DNA of 64,000 nt, from contig NZ_JARHTP010000019.1 of assembly GCF_029223485.1 (NCBI RefSeq), forward strand, positions 124,001-188,000, given 5' to 3'. The DNA is from Streptomyces coacervatus (GTDB lineage Bacteria > Actinomycetota > Actinomycetes > Streptomycetales > Streptomycetaceae). Shown piece after piece: positions 34,829 through 43,663 of this stretch. Position numbers and translations under genes: made by a program. Below the pieces are notes generated by a model. That model was not told the origin of the DNA and searched no databases. It saw only the letters and a list, made by a program, of their open reading frames with translations. Numbering within the stretch: position 1 is the first letter of the stretch; every line of letters begins with the position of its first letter.

Positions 34829-35590
34829 TTACTTCTTCTTGCCCTGGTTCTTGACCGCCTCGATCGCCGCCGCAGCCGCCTCCGGGTCGAGGTACTTGCC
34901 GCCGGGGGTGACCGGCTTGAAGTCGGCGTCGAGCTCGTAGTACAGCGGGATGCCGGTCGGGATGTTCAGGCCCGCGATGTCCGCGTCCGAGATGCCGTCC
35001 AGGTGCTTGACCAGGGCGCGGAGGCTGTTGCCGTGGGCGGCGACCAGGACCGTGCGGCCGGACAGGAGGTCGGGGACGATGCCGTCGTACCAGTACGGGA
35101 GCATGCGGACCACGACGTCCTTCAGGCACTCCGTGCGGGGGCGGAGCTCCGGGGGGATGGTCGCGTAGCGGGGATCGTCCGACTGCGAGAACTCCGTGCC
35201 GTCCTCGAGCGGCGGCGGAGGCGTGTCGTACGAGCGGCGCCACAGCATGAACTGCTCCTCGCCGAACTCCGCGAGGGTCTGCGCCTTGTCCTTGCCCTGG
35301 AGGGCGCCGTAGTGGCGTTCGTTGAGGCGCCACGAACGGTGTACGGGAATCCAGTGGCGGTCCGCGGACTCCAGCGCCAGCTGGGCCGTGCGGATCGCGC
35401 GCTTCTGGAGGGACGTGTGGACCACGTCGGGGAGGAGGTCGGCGTCCTTCAGGAGCTCACCGCCGCGGACTGCCTCCTTCTCGCCCTTCTCGTTCAGGTT
35501 CACGTCCACCCAGCCGGTGAACAGGTTCTTCGCGTTCCACTCGCTCTCGCCGTGGCGGAGGAGGATCAGCTTGTACGGTGCGTCGGCCAT
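34829..35590 (-). CDS. gpmA: 2,3-bisphosphoglycerate-dependent phosphoglycerate mutase, 253 aa
   Basis: LILLRHGESEWNAKNLFTGW holds the catalytic His (RHG motif). RLNERHYGALQG and TVLVAAHGNSLRALV (second catalytic His) complete the active site. It interconverts 3- and 2-phosphoglycerate in glycolysis. Length is normal for dPGM. A Lys-rich tail (NQGKKK) ends it. The ATG at 35590 is preferred to one seven codons earlier because the homologous N-terminus starts MADAPYKLILLRHG. Confidence 0.95.
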   Translation of the reverse strand: MADAPYKLILLRHGESEWNAKNLFTGWVDVNLNEKGEKEAVRGGELLKDADLLPDVVHTSLQKRAIRTAQLALESADRHWIPVHRSWRLNERHYGALQGKDKAQTLAEFGEEQFMLWRRSYDTPPPPLEDGTEFSQSDDPRYATIPPELRPRTECLKDVVVRMLPYWYDGIVPDLLSGRTVLVAAHGNSLRALVKHLDGISDADIAGLNIPTGIPLYYELDADFKPVTPGGKYLDPEAAAAAIEAVKNQGKKK

Positions 35591-35750
35591 GTCTGAGAGC
35601 GTAATCCACACATTCGGGCCCCAGGGTGGCCGCCCAGCAGGCGGACAGTTGACGGCATCTGTTAATTGAGTGGCCGGGGGCGTTGGCTCGTGCGTAAGTT
35701 GTGCTCGCTGCCTGAGCCGCTTACAACCGTGTCATCCGTGGGGGATCCGT

Positions 35751-37013
35751 ATGTCAGTCGCCGGCCTGAGACGTGCCGCCCGGGAGACCGTCTCCGGACT
35801 CCCCCGCGAGTTCTGGTGGCTGTGGACCAGCACCCTCGTCAACCGACTTGGTGCTTTTGTTGCGACTTTCATGGCTTTGTACCTGACGGTCGACCGCGGG
35901 TACTCCGCCTCCTACGCCGGTCTCGTCGCGTCCCTGCACGGGCTCGGCGGGGTCGTCTCGTCCCTGGGGGCGGGGGTGATGACCGACCGGCTCGGCAGAC
36001 GGCCGACGCTCCTCATCGCCCAGGCGTCCACGGCCGCCTCCGTCGCCCTGCTCGGATTCGTGCACGACCCCGTCGCCATCGCCGCGGTCGCGTTCCTGGT
36101 GGGCATGGCGTCGAACGCCTCCCGGCCCGCGGTGCAGGCGATGATGGCCGACATCGTGCGGCCCGAGGACCGGGTGCGGGCCTTCTCCCTCAACTACTGG
36201 GCCATCAACCTCGGCTTCGCCGTCTCCTCCATGGCCGCCGGCTTCATCGCCGAAGTCAGCTATCTCGCCGGGTTCTTGATCGAGGCCGGGATGACGGCCG
36301 TCTGCGCGGTCGTGGTCTTCCTGAAGCTGCCGGAGTCCAGGCCGGTGCGGGCGGTCAAGGCCGCGCAGGACGACACCGTGGGGCTGGGGACGGTGTTGCG
36401 CGACCGGCGCTTCATGAGCGTCGTCGGGCTGTCCTTCCTCGTCGCCCTCGTGTTCCAGCAGGGCTCGGTCGGGCTGCCGGTCGCGATGGGTCGGGCCGGG
36501 TTCACTCCCGCCGACTACGGCATGGCGATCGCCGTCAACGGCATCCTGATCGTCGCGCTGCAGATCCCCGTCACGCGGGTCATCGAGCGCCGGGATCCTC
36601 GGCGGCTGCTCGTGGTCTCGTCCCTGCTGGCCGGGTACGGCTTCGGGCTCACCGCCTTCGCCGGGTCGGTCGGCGTCTTCGCGCTCACCGTGTGCGTGTG
36701 GACCCTCGCCGAGATCGTCAACGCGCCGACGCAGACCGGGCTGGCCGTCCGGCTCTCGCCGCTGCACGGCCGCGGCCGCTACCAGGGCATGTACACGCTC
36801 TCCTGGTCCCTTGCCGCGCTCGTCGCCCCGCTGATGTCCGGTGTCGTCATCGACCGGTTCGGGGCCGAGTGGCTGTGGGGGCTGTGCGCGGTCGTCGGCA
36901 CGCTGGCAGCTGTCGGGTACGGCGCTCTTATGCGGCGGCTTCCCACGGCGGAGCCGGCGGCAGCGGTTCCGCCGCGGGAAGCCGCCGCCGGGGCGGAAGT
37001 CGGCGCGGGGTGA
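35751..37013 (+). CDS. Major facilitator superfamily exporter, 420 aa
   Basis: About twelve hydrophobic segments, with the MFS cytoplasmic-loop motif GAGVMTDRLGRRPTLLIA between helices 2 and 3 and a second copy region VIERRDPRRLLVVSS. N-terminus GLPREFWWLWTSTLVNRLGA is typical of drug-efflux (DHA1-like) members. Substrate unknown. GGGGGAT lies upstream of the ATG. No regulator is adjacent on its 5' side, where the divergent gene is gpmA. Confidence 0.88.
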   Translation: MSVAGLRRAARETVSGLPREFWWLWTSTLVNRLGAFVATFMALYLTVDRGYSASYAGLVASLHGLGGVVSSLGAGVMTDRLGRRPTLLIAQASTAASVALLGFVHDPVAIAAVAFLVGMASNASRPAVQAMMADIVRPEDRVRAFSLNYWAINLGFAVSSMAAGFIAEVSYLAGFLIEAGMTAVCAVVVFLKLPESRPVRAVKAAQDDTVGLGTVLRDRRFMSVVGLSFLVALVFQQGSVGLPVAMGRAGFTPADYGMAIAVNGILIVALQIPVTRVIERRDPRRLLVVSSLLAGYGFGLTAFAGSVGVFALTVCVWTLAEIVNAPTQTGLAVRLSPLHGRGRYQGMYTLSWSLAALVAPLMSGVVIDRFGAEWLWGLCAVVGTLAAVGYGALMRRLPTAEPAAAVPPREAAAGAEVGAG

Positions 37014-37150
37014 GGTGAGGGGGCTGCGGCCCGGCACCCGCTCCAGATCCGCAACGGGCGACGACCGCGCCGGTCAGTGCCCGGGAAGTTTCCCGACCCG
37101 CACCGAGAGCGTCACGGTGCAGGTCGGGGAATGAAGGCGTGGCCCGGCAG

Positions 37151-37390
37151 TCAGTGGCCGGAAGCCCAGTCGAAAGTCCCCCCGAGCTTGCGGAAGCCGG
37201 TGGCTCCCGAGTCGAAATCGGCGTTGGAGTGGGAGGCGGGACCGAAAACGCCGTCTTGGTCGCCCCCGACGTTGCCCACGTCGTTGGTCGGCAGGTCGTC
37301 GTCGCGGCCGTCGGCGAGGGCCTGGGCCGCGCCTCCGAACAGGACTGTCCCGGCCAGTGCGATGGCGGCCAGCACGGCAGGTGCACGCAT
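37151..37390 (-). CDS. Small secreted protein, 79 aa
   Basis: The signal peptide (MRAPAVLAAIALAGTVLFGG, then AAQALA) releases a mature chain of about 53 residues that is rich in Asp, Gly and Asn (DGRDDDLPTNDVGNVGGDQD) and has no Cys. Asp-rich stretches could bind calcium, but there is no regular repeat. AAGGAGAC precedes the ATG. It follows the GG-leader peptide gene on the same strand, with a hairpin in between. I do not recognise the family. Confidence 0.75.
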   Translation of the reverse strand: MRAPAVLAAIALAGTVLFGGAAQALADGRDDDLPTNDVGNVGGDQDGVFGPASHSNADFDSGATGFRKLGGTFDWASGH

Positions 37391-37526
37391 AAGCGTCTCC
37401 TTCGGTAGGTGTGTGCTGCCGGAGGTATGCCGCCAAGCCCCCGTGCCAGAAGCACCGACGTGCACACAAGCACCCGAATGCGGCGCACATGGCGCCACCC
37501 GCGTGGGTGTCGCGGAAGACATGACA

Positions 37527-37564
37527 GAGCCCCCCACCTGCGGTTCTCCGCCGGTAGAGGGCTC
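37527..37564 (-). terminator. Putative terminator of the GG-leader peptide gene
   Basis: GAGCCC and GGGCTC enclose imperfectly paired CCCACC-TGCGG-TTCT-CCGCC-GGTAGA. It sits between the two small minus-strand genes. Confidence 0.6.
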
Positions 37565-37614
37565 GTTGCCGTGGCTGTCGATCGGTGCCGGCGGTCAGGT
37601 CGCCGACCGGACGA

Positions 37615-37839
37615 TCAGAAGCTGGCGTTCACGCCGACCTGGTGCGGGAGGGCACCGAGGGTGCCGCCGAGGCTGCCCAGGGCCGTCGCCTTGAGCGCGT
37701 CGAGCTCGGCCAGGACGTCCGCGCTGCTGAGCGTCGTGGAGCCGGCGGTGAGGGAGATCTGCGGGCTCAGGCCGCCGGAGACGGCGTCCAGCTCGGCGTC
37801 GGAGATCTCGGAGGTCTGAACCTGGGGAGCGGAGTTCAT
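37615..37839 (-). CDS. Orphan precursor peptide with a double-glycine leader, 74 aa
   Basis: MNSAPQVQTSEISDAELDAV then SGG is a textbook double-glycine leader of bacteriocin or class II lanthipeptide type (ELDAVSGG, cleavage after Gly23). The 51-residue remainder is Ser/Thr/Leu/Ala-rich with two GS-type patches and no Cys, so lanthionine rings cannot form. Similar peptides in Streptomyces are often annotated type A2 lantipeptide. No LanM, C39-peptidase transporter or other maturation enzyme lies within the window near it. GAAGGG precedes the ATG. Confidence 0.72.
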   Translation of the reverse strand: MNSAPQVQTSEISDAELDAVSGGLSPQISLTAGSTTLSSADVLAELDALKATALGSLGGTLGALPHQVGVNASF

Positions 37840-38147
37840 GGTGAAACTGCCCTTCGCATGGATGTGCCAGAGAGGGAGCGGCCCCGCGGGGACAGCAGGC
37901 GGGGCTCGGTGCGCAGGATCAAACCACGGAGCGTGCCCGGCATCCAGCGCGTGGGCGCCCACGGCAGGGCCGTTGAAACGGTCTGCCACCGAACCGTGTG
38001 GAGACGCACACGAATTGGGGCCAGCTTCTCTACAGCAACCGCTGCACAGGAAGCCGACAGGTATTGCCCCGGCTGCCGCGAACAGGACAACTCCGTACCA
38101 ACAGAACCCACTCGCGTCACGGTTGCGCATTCACTGTGCAGATTCGG

Positions 38148-38573
38148 TCACGGGTGCATCCGCGCCCCCTTCAGCACCTTGTCCACCGCGTTCTTCGGCC
38201 CGTACAGCGCCAGCCCCACGAGGTCCAGCTCCCCCGTCCCGACGGCCCGTACCGCCGCCCGGTTGTCGCGGTCGTTGCCCGTCGTGAACAGGTCGGAGGT
38301 GAACACCGCGCGCGGGAGCGACCGGGACAGCACGCGCGCGTGGGCCGCGGTCAGCGTCTCCTTCGTGCCCTCGAAGACGAGGACCGGCTGGCGGAACATC
38401 GGGAGATACGGGACGCCGTCCGCGTCCTCGTACGGCTCCCCGATCACCTCGGGGACCTGCGAGCCGAGGCCGCTGACCAGGAACGCGGTGACGTTCAGGC
38501 GCTGCCACGGTTCCAGGTCCTCCCGCAGCAGGACGGCGATCTTGGTGTCGAAACGGATGGGTTCGCTGCTCAT
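38148..38573 (-). CDS. DUF2000-family protein, 141 aa
   Basis: FDTKIAVLLREDLEPWQRLN at the N-terminus, FLVSGLGSQVPEVIGEPYED, and PVLVFEGTKETLTAAHARVL match the DUF2000 layout, a small cytoplasmic alpha/beta protein. Biochemical function is unknown. It is divergent from the AraC-family regulator gene, 49 bp away, which suggests that the regulator controls it. Confidence 0.82.
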   Translation of the reverse strand: MSSEPIRFDTKIAVLLREDLEPWQRLNVTAFLVSGLGSQVPEVIGEPYEDADGVPYLPMFRQPVLVFEGTKETLTAAHARVLSRSLPRAVFTSDLFTTGNDRDNRAAVRAVGTGELDLVGLALYGPKNAVDKVLKGARMHP

Positions 38574-38622
38574 GGGACGAGACTGCCGATCGGTCCCCTG
38601 TCCCGTCTTGTACGTTCTTTGC

Positions 38623-39435
38623 ATGGCCGCCCGGCAGGAAGCCCAGGAGATCCAGGAAGTCTCCGCCTGGCGCCCGGCCGTGCCGGGCGTGGTCGAGGTC
38701 TTCCACGCGCACTTCACCGAGTACGCCTATCCGATGCATGTGCATGAATCGTGGACGCTGCTCATCGTGGACGACGGGGCCGTACGGTACGACCTCGACC
38801 GGCACGAGCACGGCACCCCGCACGACACGGTCACCCTCCTCCCGCCGCACGTCCCGCACAACGGGTCCCCGGCCACTGCGCACGGCTTCCGCAAACGGGT
38901 CCTGTATCTCGACGGCACGCAACTGGCCGACGGTCTCATCGGGGCCGCCGTCGACCGGCCCGACCTGCGTGATCCCGTGCTTCGGCTGCGTGTCGGTCAG
39001 TTGCACACCGCGCTCGCGCGGGGCGGGGACGAGTTGGAGGCCGAGAGCAGGCTGATGTTCATCAGGGAGCGGCTGCGGGCCCATCTGCGGCCCCGCCTGG
39101 TCCCGGAGGGCCCCCGTCCCGATCCCGCCCTCGCCCGCCGTCTGCGCGAACTCCTCGACGAGCGCGTGGTCGACGGGCTCACCCTCGACGAGGCGGCGGG
39201 GCTCGTGCATGCCCATCCCGCTCATCTTGTACGGGCGTTCAGCACCGCATACGGCATCGCGCCGCACCAGTATCTGAACTCCCGCCGGGTCGACCGGGCG
39301 CGTCGGCTGCTTCTCGACGGGCGGTCGCCGGGGGAGGTTGCGTCCGCGACCGGGTTCTTCGATCAGTCCCATCTGACCCGGCATTTCCGGAAGTTGGTGG
39401 GGGTGACGCCGGGGCGGTATGCGAAAGGGGTGTGA
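38623..39435 (+). CDS. AraC-family transcriptional regulator with N-terminal cupin, 270 aa
   Basis: The N-terminal AraC-binding cupin has the metal-like HVHESWTLLIVDDGAVRYDL stretch. The C-terminal pair of helix-turn-helix units is clear (GLTLDEAAGLVHAHPAHLVR, then SPGEVASATGFFDQSHLTRH and the FRKLVGVTPGRYAKG signature). Probably an activator, with the adjacent divergent DUF2000 gene as first candidate target. Ligand unknown. Confidence 0.9.
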   Translation: MAARQEAQEIQEVSAWRPAVPGVVEVFHAHFTEYAYPMHVHESWTLLIVDDGAVRYDLDRHEHGTPHDTVTLLPPHVPHNGSPATAHGFRKRVLYLDGTQLADGLIGAAVDRPDLRDPVLRLRVGQLHTALARGGDELEAESRLMFIRERLRAHLRPRLVPEGPRPDPALARRLRELLDERVVDGLTLDEAAGLVHAHPAHLVRAFSTAYGIAPHQYLNSRRVDRARRLLLDGRSPGEVASATGFFDQSHLTRHFRKLVGVTPGRYAKGV

Positions 39436-39489
39436 CGGTGCGTTTCCTCGCCCCCGCCGCCAGGGGGCTCCGCCCCCTGGACCCCCGAT

Positions 39490-39531
39490 CGGCCTGAACG
39501 GCCTCGTCCTCAAACGCCGGACGGGCTGAAA
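39490..39531 (+). repeat. Dispersed intergenic repeat R2, copy 2
   Basis: The same sequence as at 868, here between the AraC gene and a convergent beta-helix gene. It is preceded by a GGGGGCTCCGCCCCCTGGAC hairpin-like element. Confidence 0.85.
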
Positions 39532-39561
39532 AACGCTGGCCGGCGGTGAGACAAGTCGCCC

Positions 39562-41211
39562 TCACAGCCCGCGCTGTGCCTCGTACAGGTTCCGCGGCCG
39601 GATCGCGTCCGTCGTGGGATACAGCTCCAGCCGGGAGTGCAGGTCGCCGGTGAAGTCCGGGGTGTCGATCTGGTCGAACTCCGTGACCTCGTTGACTCCG
39701 ACCGTCGCGGACCAGGGCGCGAGCCCGTCGATCTTCACCAGGCCCGCCCTGCCGTTCGTCACGCGGACGTTCCAGTGGGTGAAGCGGGCGCCGTAGAGGG
39801 GGCCCGCGTTTGCGTCGCCGCCGTGACGGCCGTTGTTGTCGACGGTGATGTCGGTGCGGACGTTCGCGAAGGGCAGGCCGCGGTGGGAGTCGAACGTGCC
39901 CATCTGCATGGTGCCGCGCGACCAGACGTTGTGCGAGGACAGTCCCTCGACGTTGATGCCATGGAGCTGTGTCCCGTCCGGGGCCGGGACCGTGCGCTGT
40001 TCGATCGTGAAGTCCTCGATCAGGTTGTCGTGCGAGCCCTCGCGGCAGAAGTAGGGGTGGTGCTCGCCGCGGCCGCCGACCCGGGTGCGGCGCAGGGTGC
40101 AGGAGGAGGCCGCCACCAGGCCGAAGCCGTTGTCCACGTCTCGGACGGTGACGTCGTCCACCCAGCAGTCGTAGGCGCATTGGAGTACGACGCCGTTGTA
40201 GCCCTTGTCGAGGAGGTGCGGGGACTGCGGTGTCGGGATCGCCTGGAGGGTGAGGCCCTCGACAGCGGAACCGGTCAACTCACGTACGTGTGTGGTGAGT
40301 TGGGGGTTCCATTCCGGGCGCAGGTCGAGCGGAAGGGGGCGTTCGAGTGTGACGGTGCGGCCGTGGACTCGTGCGATGCGGACGGGCCATTCGTAGGGGA
40401 CGTAGGAGAGCAGCTTGGTCTTGTCCTGCCAGTAGTACGCCGCCGGGCCCGGGCCGCCTCCCGACATGTGCTGGAGGAGCGTGTGAGCCGGGTCGTCGGC
40501 GATGCGGAGGAGGACCAGGCGGCCGGGGTGCAGGTGGGACGCGTCGGCGACCTTGACTGTCCAGTCCCCTTGCCGCGCGGGCTCTACCGTCGTCAACGGC
40601 TCCCACTCGTCCCGCTTGTTGCCGGTCCAGCCCTCGAAGGGCCACGCCTGCGCTTTGATGGCGGCGACCAGTGAGTCCCAACGGGCCGTGGGCGCCAGCC
40701 AGACCAGTCCGCCCGCCCAGGACCAGGCCGATTTCGTGCCGCCGTACCGGGAGCCGTACACGCCGATCAGCTCCGTGAGGTTCTTCGTCGCGTAGAGCGT
40801 CGTACGGCCGCTGCCCGCGCCGCGCAGCACGACGTTGTCGTATCCGATCCGGATCACGTCGTCGATGCGGAAGGTGCCCGGCGGGATGGTGGCCGTGCCG
40901 CCGCCGGCCCTTCCGGCGGCGGCGACGGCACGGTTGATCGCGGGGGCGCAGTCGGTCGAGCCGTCCCCAACGGCGCCGTGGTCGCGTACGTCGGCCACGG
41001 CGGGGCGGCGGGGGAAGCGCGCCGCCCCGCGCAGGCAGCCGGCCCGGCCGACGTACGGGATCTGCGGGTGGGTGAAGGGGGTGCGGGTGAACTCCCGCCA
41101 GAGGGACGGGACTTCGGAGGTGGCCGCTCGTGCCGTACCGGTCGCCGCGCCGAGCGCCACGGCCGTGGCGCCGCCGAGCAGGGCCCGTCTGGTGGGATGC
41201 GCATTACCCAT
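39562..41211 (-). CDS. Tat-exported right-handed beta-helix (pectate-lyase-superfamily) protein, 549 aa
   Basis: The N-terminus MGNAHPTRRALLGGATAVAL is a twin-arginine signal peptide, ending TARA. The mature region opens with VADVRDHGAVGDGSTDCAPA, then AINRAV and GGTATIPPGTFRI, the standard entry of Pectate_lyase_3 or phage-tailspike-like beta-helices. Parallel beta-helix coils follow (VVLQCAYDCWVDDVTVRDVD, LRRTRVGG, DNLIEDFTIEQ). Such proteins act on polysaccharides. The substrate is unknown, and no catalytic triad can be named. The ATG at 41211 has GGGAGG upstream and is preferred to one six codons earlier. Confidence 0.85.
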   Translation of the reverse strand: MGNAHPTRRALLGGATAVALGAATGTARAATSEVPSLWREFTRTPFTHPQIPYVGRAGCLRGAARFPRRPAVADVRDHGAVGDGSTDCAPAINRAVAAAGRAGGGTATIPPGTFRIDDVIRIGYDNVVLRGAGSGRTTLYATKNLTELIGVYGSRYGGTKSAWSWAGGLVWLAPTARWDSLVAAIKAQAWPFEGWTGNKRDEWEPLTTVEPARQGDWTVKVADASHLHPGRLVLLRIADDPAHTLLQHMSGGGPGPAAYYWQDKTKLLSYVPYEWPVRIARVHGRTVTLERPLPLDLRPEWNPQLTTHVRELTGSAVEGLTLQAIPTPQSPHLLDKGYNGVVLQCAYDCWVDDVTVRDVDNGFGLVAASSCTLRRTRVGGRGEHHPYFCREGSHDNLIEDFTIEQRTVPAPDGTQLHGINVEGLSSHNVWSRGTMQMGTFDSHRGLPFANVRTDITVDNNGRHGGDANAGPLYGARFTHWNVRVTNGRAGLVKIDGLAPWSATVGVNEVTEFDQIDTPDFTGDLHSRLELYPTTDAIRPRNLYEAQRGL

Positions 41212-41308
41212 GTCCGTGCGTCCTCCCATGTCATTTCATGGATGTGAACGACGTTCAGATGTGCGTTGGCGGTGAGCATGCCATGGCTCGGGTGGGCGGG
41301 GGAAGGGG

Positions 41309-41809
41309 TCAGTCAGCAGTGCGCTGAGTCAGGTGCGTGAACGCTTCCAGGTTTCGTGTGGACTCGCCGCGGGACACTCGCCACTCGTACTCCTTGCGGA
41401 TCGCGGACGCGAAGCCGAGTTCCAGGAGGGTGTTGAAAGCCCCGTCCGCCGCTTCCAGGACCTGGCCGAGGAGGCGGTCGATCTCATCGGGGGTGACGGC
41501 GGAGAGGGGGAGCTTTCCGGTGACGTAGACGTCGCCGAGGCGGTCGACGGCGTAACTCACGCCGTACAGCTTGAGGTTGCGCTCCAGGAGCCAGCGGTGG
41601 ACGCCGGGCTCGTTCTCGTCGGGGTGGCGGATGACGAAGGCGTTGAGGGAGAGGGAGTGGCGGCCGACGAGGAGGGAGACCGTCGTCTTCAGCTTGCGGG
41701 TGCCGGGGAGCTGTACGACGTAGTTGCCGGGGGCGGGGCTCTCCCAGCCGAGCTCGGCGTCGTTCAGCGCATCCTCGATGACCTGCGCCGCCTTGTCTCC
41801 ATCAGCCAT
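41309..41809 (-). CDS. YbjN-domain protein, 166 aa
   Basis: An alpha/beta fold with VIEDALNDAELGWESPAPGN, LKTTVSLLVGRHSLSLNAFV, LLERNLKLYGVSYAVDRLGD and the helical end RLLGQVLEAADGAFNTLLEL matches YbjN, which resembles type III secretion chaperones. Role in Streptomyces unknown. Its start codon overlaps the end of mshA by 8 bp, so the two are coupled and co-transcribed, as elsewhere in the genus. Confidence 0.88.
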   Translation of the reverse strand: MADGDKAAQVIEDALNDAELGWESPAPGNYVVQLPGTRKLKTTVSLLVGRHSLSLNAFVIRHPDENEPGVHRWLLERNLKLYGVSYAVDRLGDVYVTGKLPLSAVTPDEIDRLLGQVLEAADGAFNTLLELGFASAIRKEYEWRVSRGESTRNLEAFTHLTQRTAD

Positions 41810-43139
41810 GGTGGGAGCGTACGCGACGCCGGTACGACTGCATCGCGGCCGTGTAGACGTCCGCCGTCGCGGCGGCCGCGGTGTCCCAGCCGAAGGACTG
41901 CGCATGCCGGGCGGCGGCTGCGCCCATGCGGGACGCCAGCGTCGGGTCGTCGGCGAAATCGCTCAGTACGCGCGCGTAGTCGGCGGGATTGTGGCCTCGT
42001 ACGAGGAAGCCGGTCCGTTCGTCGCGCACGGCCACCGGCAGTCCGCCGACCGAGGCCGCGAGCACCGGTGTGCCGGCCGCCTGCGCCTCGATGGCGACCA
42101 GGCCGAAGGACTCGCTGTAGGACGGCATGACGAGGACGGAGGCCGCCCGGAACCAGTCCGCGAGCTGGTCCTGGCCGACGGGCGGGCGGAAGCGGACGAC
42201 GTCCGCGATGCCCAGCCTGGCCGCCAGCTTCTGCAGACCCTCGGGCTTGGCGAGGCCGCTGCCGCTGGGGCCGCCGACGATCGGCACGACGATGCGGGAG
42301 CGCAGCTCGGGGCGGTCGTCGAGGAGGACGGCGACGGCGCGCAGGAGGATGTCCGGGGCCTTCAGGGGCTGGATGCGGCCCGCGAAGAGCGGGATCAGGG
42401 CGTCCTGCGGGAGGTCCAGGCGGGCGCGGGCCGCTGCTCGGCCGTCGGCGGGGCGGAAGCGGTCGAGGTTGACGCCGGGGTGGACCACGGCGACCTTGCC
42501 GGGGTCGGCGCTGTAGTGCCGTACGAGTTCGTCGGCCTCTTCGGAGGTGTTGGCGATGAGGCGGTCTGCCGCTTCGACGATCTGGGTCTCGCCGATGACT
42601 CGGGCGGCGGGCTCGGGGGTGTCGCCGTCGGCCAGGTTGGCGTTCTTGACCTTGGCCATGGTGTGCATGGCGTGGACCAGGGGGGCGCCCCAGCGCTGGG
42701 CCGCGAGCCAGCCGACGTGGCCGGAGAGCCAGTAGTGGGAGTGGACCAGGTCGTAGTGGCCGGGGCGGTGGCCCGCCCAGGCCTGCATCACGCCGTGGGT
42801 GAAGGCGCACAGCTGGGCCGGGAGCTCCTCCTTGGCCAGGCCCTCGTAGGGGCCCGCGTCCACGTGGCGGACCAGGACGCCCGGGGCCAGCTCGACGGTC
42901 GGGGGAAGGGCGGCCGTGGTGGCGCGCGTGAAGATCTCGACCTCGATGTTGATCGCGGCGAGGCGCTGTGCGAGCTCCACGATGTAGACGTTCATGCCGC
43001 CGGCGTCGCCGGTGCCGGGCTGGTGGAGCGGTGAGGTGTGCACGGAGAGCATGGCGACGCGGCGGGGGCGGCGGTGGAGCCTGAGCCGCGTGGGGGCCGC
43101 CTGGGAGCGTCGCCCGAGCCTGCTGACGTACTGGCTCAC
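41802..43139 (-). CDS. mshA: D-inositol-3-phosphate glycosyltransferase MshA (mycothiol biosynthesis), 445 aa
   Basis: GT-B glycosyltransferase of family 4. The N-domain has HTSPLHQPGTGDAGGMNVYI and HSHYWLSGHVGWL. The C-domain has FAGRIQPLKAPDILL and the nucleotide-sugar motif PSYSESFGLVAIEAQAAGTP. MshA joins UDP-GlcNAc to 1L-myo-inositol-1-phosphate, the first step of mycothiol synthesis. The GTG has GGAGG 8 nt upstream. It is coupled to the YbjN gene downstream. Confidence 0.95.
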   Translation of the reverse strand: MSQYVSRLGRRSQAAPTRLRLHRRPRRVAMLSVHTSPLHQPGTGDAGGMNVYIVELAQRLAAINIEVEIFTRATTAALPPTVELAPGVLVRHVDAGPYEGLAKEELPAQLCAFTHGVMQAWAGHRPGHYDLVHSHYWLSGHVGWLAAQRWGAPLVHAMHTMAKVKNANLADGDTPEPAARVIGETQIVEAADRLIANTSEEADELVRHYSADPGKVAVVHPGVNLDRFRPADGRAAARARLDLPQDALIPLFAGRIQPLKAPDILLRAVAVLLDDRPELRSRIVVPIVGGPSGSGLAKPEGLQKLAARLGIADVVRFRPPVGQDQLADWFRAASVLVMPSYSESFGLVAIEAQAAGTPVLAASVGGLPVAVRDERTGFLVRGHNPADYARVLSDFADDPTLASRMGAAAARHAQSFGWDTAAAATADVYTAAMQSYRRRVRSHHG

Positions 43140-43663
43140 GTGGCGTTCCTCCTTGTGCGGGCATGCCTGAGGGAGGGTGTGGGGCGCCCTCCAAGGGGGT
43201 GCAACATCGGCGGGGCTGGTCCCATTCCGGGGGCGGTGATTTTTGCCTGGGCATTACCGTTTCTCGCTCAACCGTTCGGGGGGTGGGTGGGTTGGCGTGG
43301 GGTGGAGATGCCTGCGGCGCATCCGCGGGTTCGGTGGGGGTGCGTGTCGCGCCTGCGGTGAGTTGGGGGTCGGGGCCGCGCCGGGGGGTGTCCGTCCTCG
43401 GTCGGGCGGTGCTGCCTGGTGGGGACGCGATCGGTGGCGGACGCCCGCCGCTGCGGGCGGACACCCCCCGACACGTCCCCTTCTCGCCGTGGGCGACTAC
43501 AGCCACCCAAGGGGCTCGGGTTTCCGCCGTGGGCGACTGCAGCCACCCAAGGGGCGCGGGGAACTGCGCGACCAGCCACGACGGATCCGCAGTCGCACTA
43601 CGACATTCCGCGGCACCCTCTACGGCGCACAGCTGCGGACGCGCGCCGCATACCCTCGTACGC
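43140..43663. other. Long divergent intergenic region between mshA and the methyltransferase gene
   Basis: About 520 bp. The left part should hold the mshA promoter. The right part is built of degenerate Streptomyces intergenic repeats, including a 40-bp tandem duplication (43485-43564) and an R3-type element (43555-43585, reverse orientation). No gene is supported. Confidence 0.6.
43485..43564. repeat. Two tandem 40-bp repeats followed by an R3-type element
   Basis: Unit 1 (43485-43524) and unit 2 (43525-43564) both read CGCCGTGGGCGACT, then one variable base, CAGCCACCCAAGGGG. Unit 2 runs into CGCGGGGAACTGCGCGACCA, the reverse of the R3 element found at 47401. Confidence 0.85.

Noticed and set aside
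37615..37839. Lanthipeptide cluster
   Set aside because: The core has no Cys, and no LanM or other modification enzyme lies nearby.
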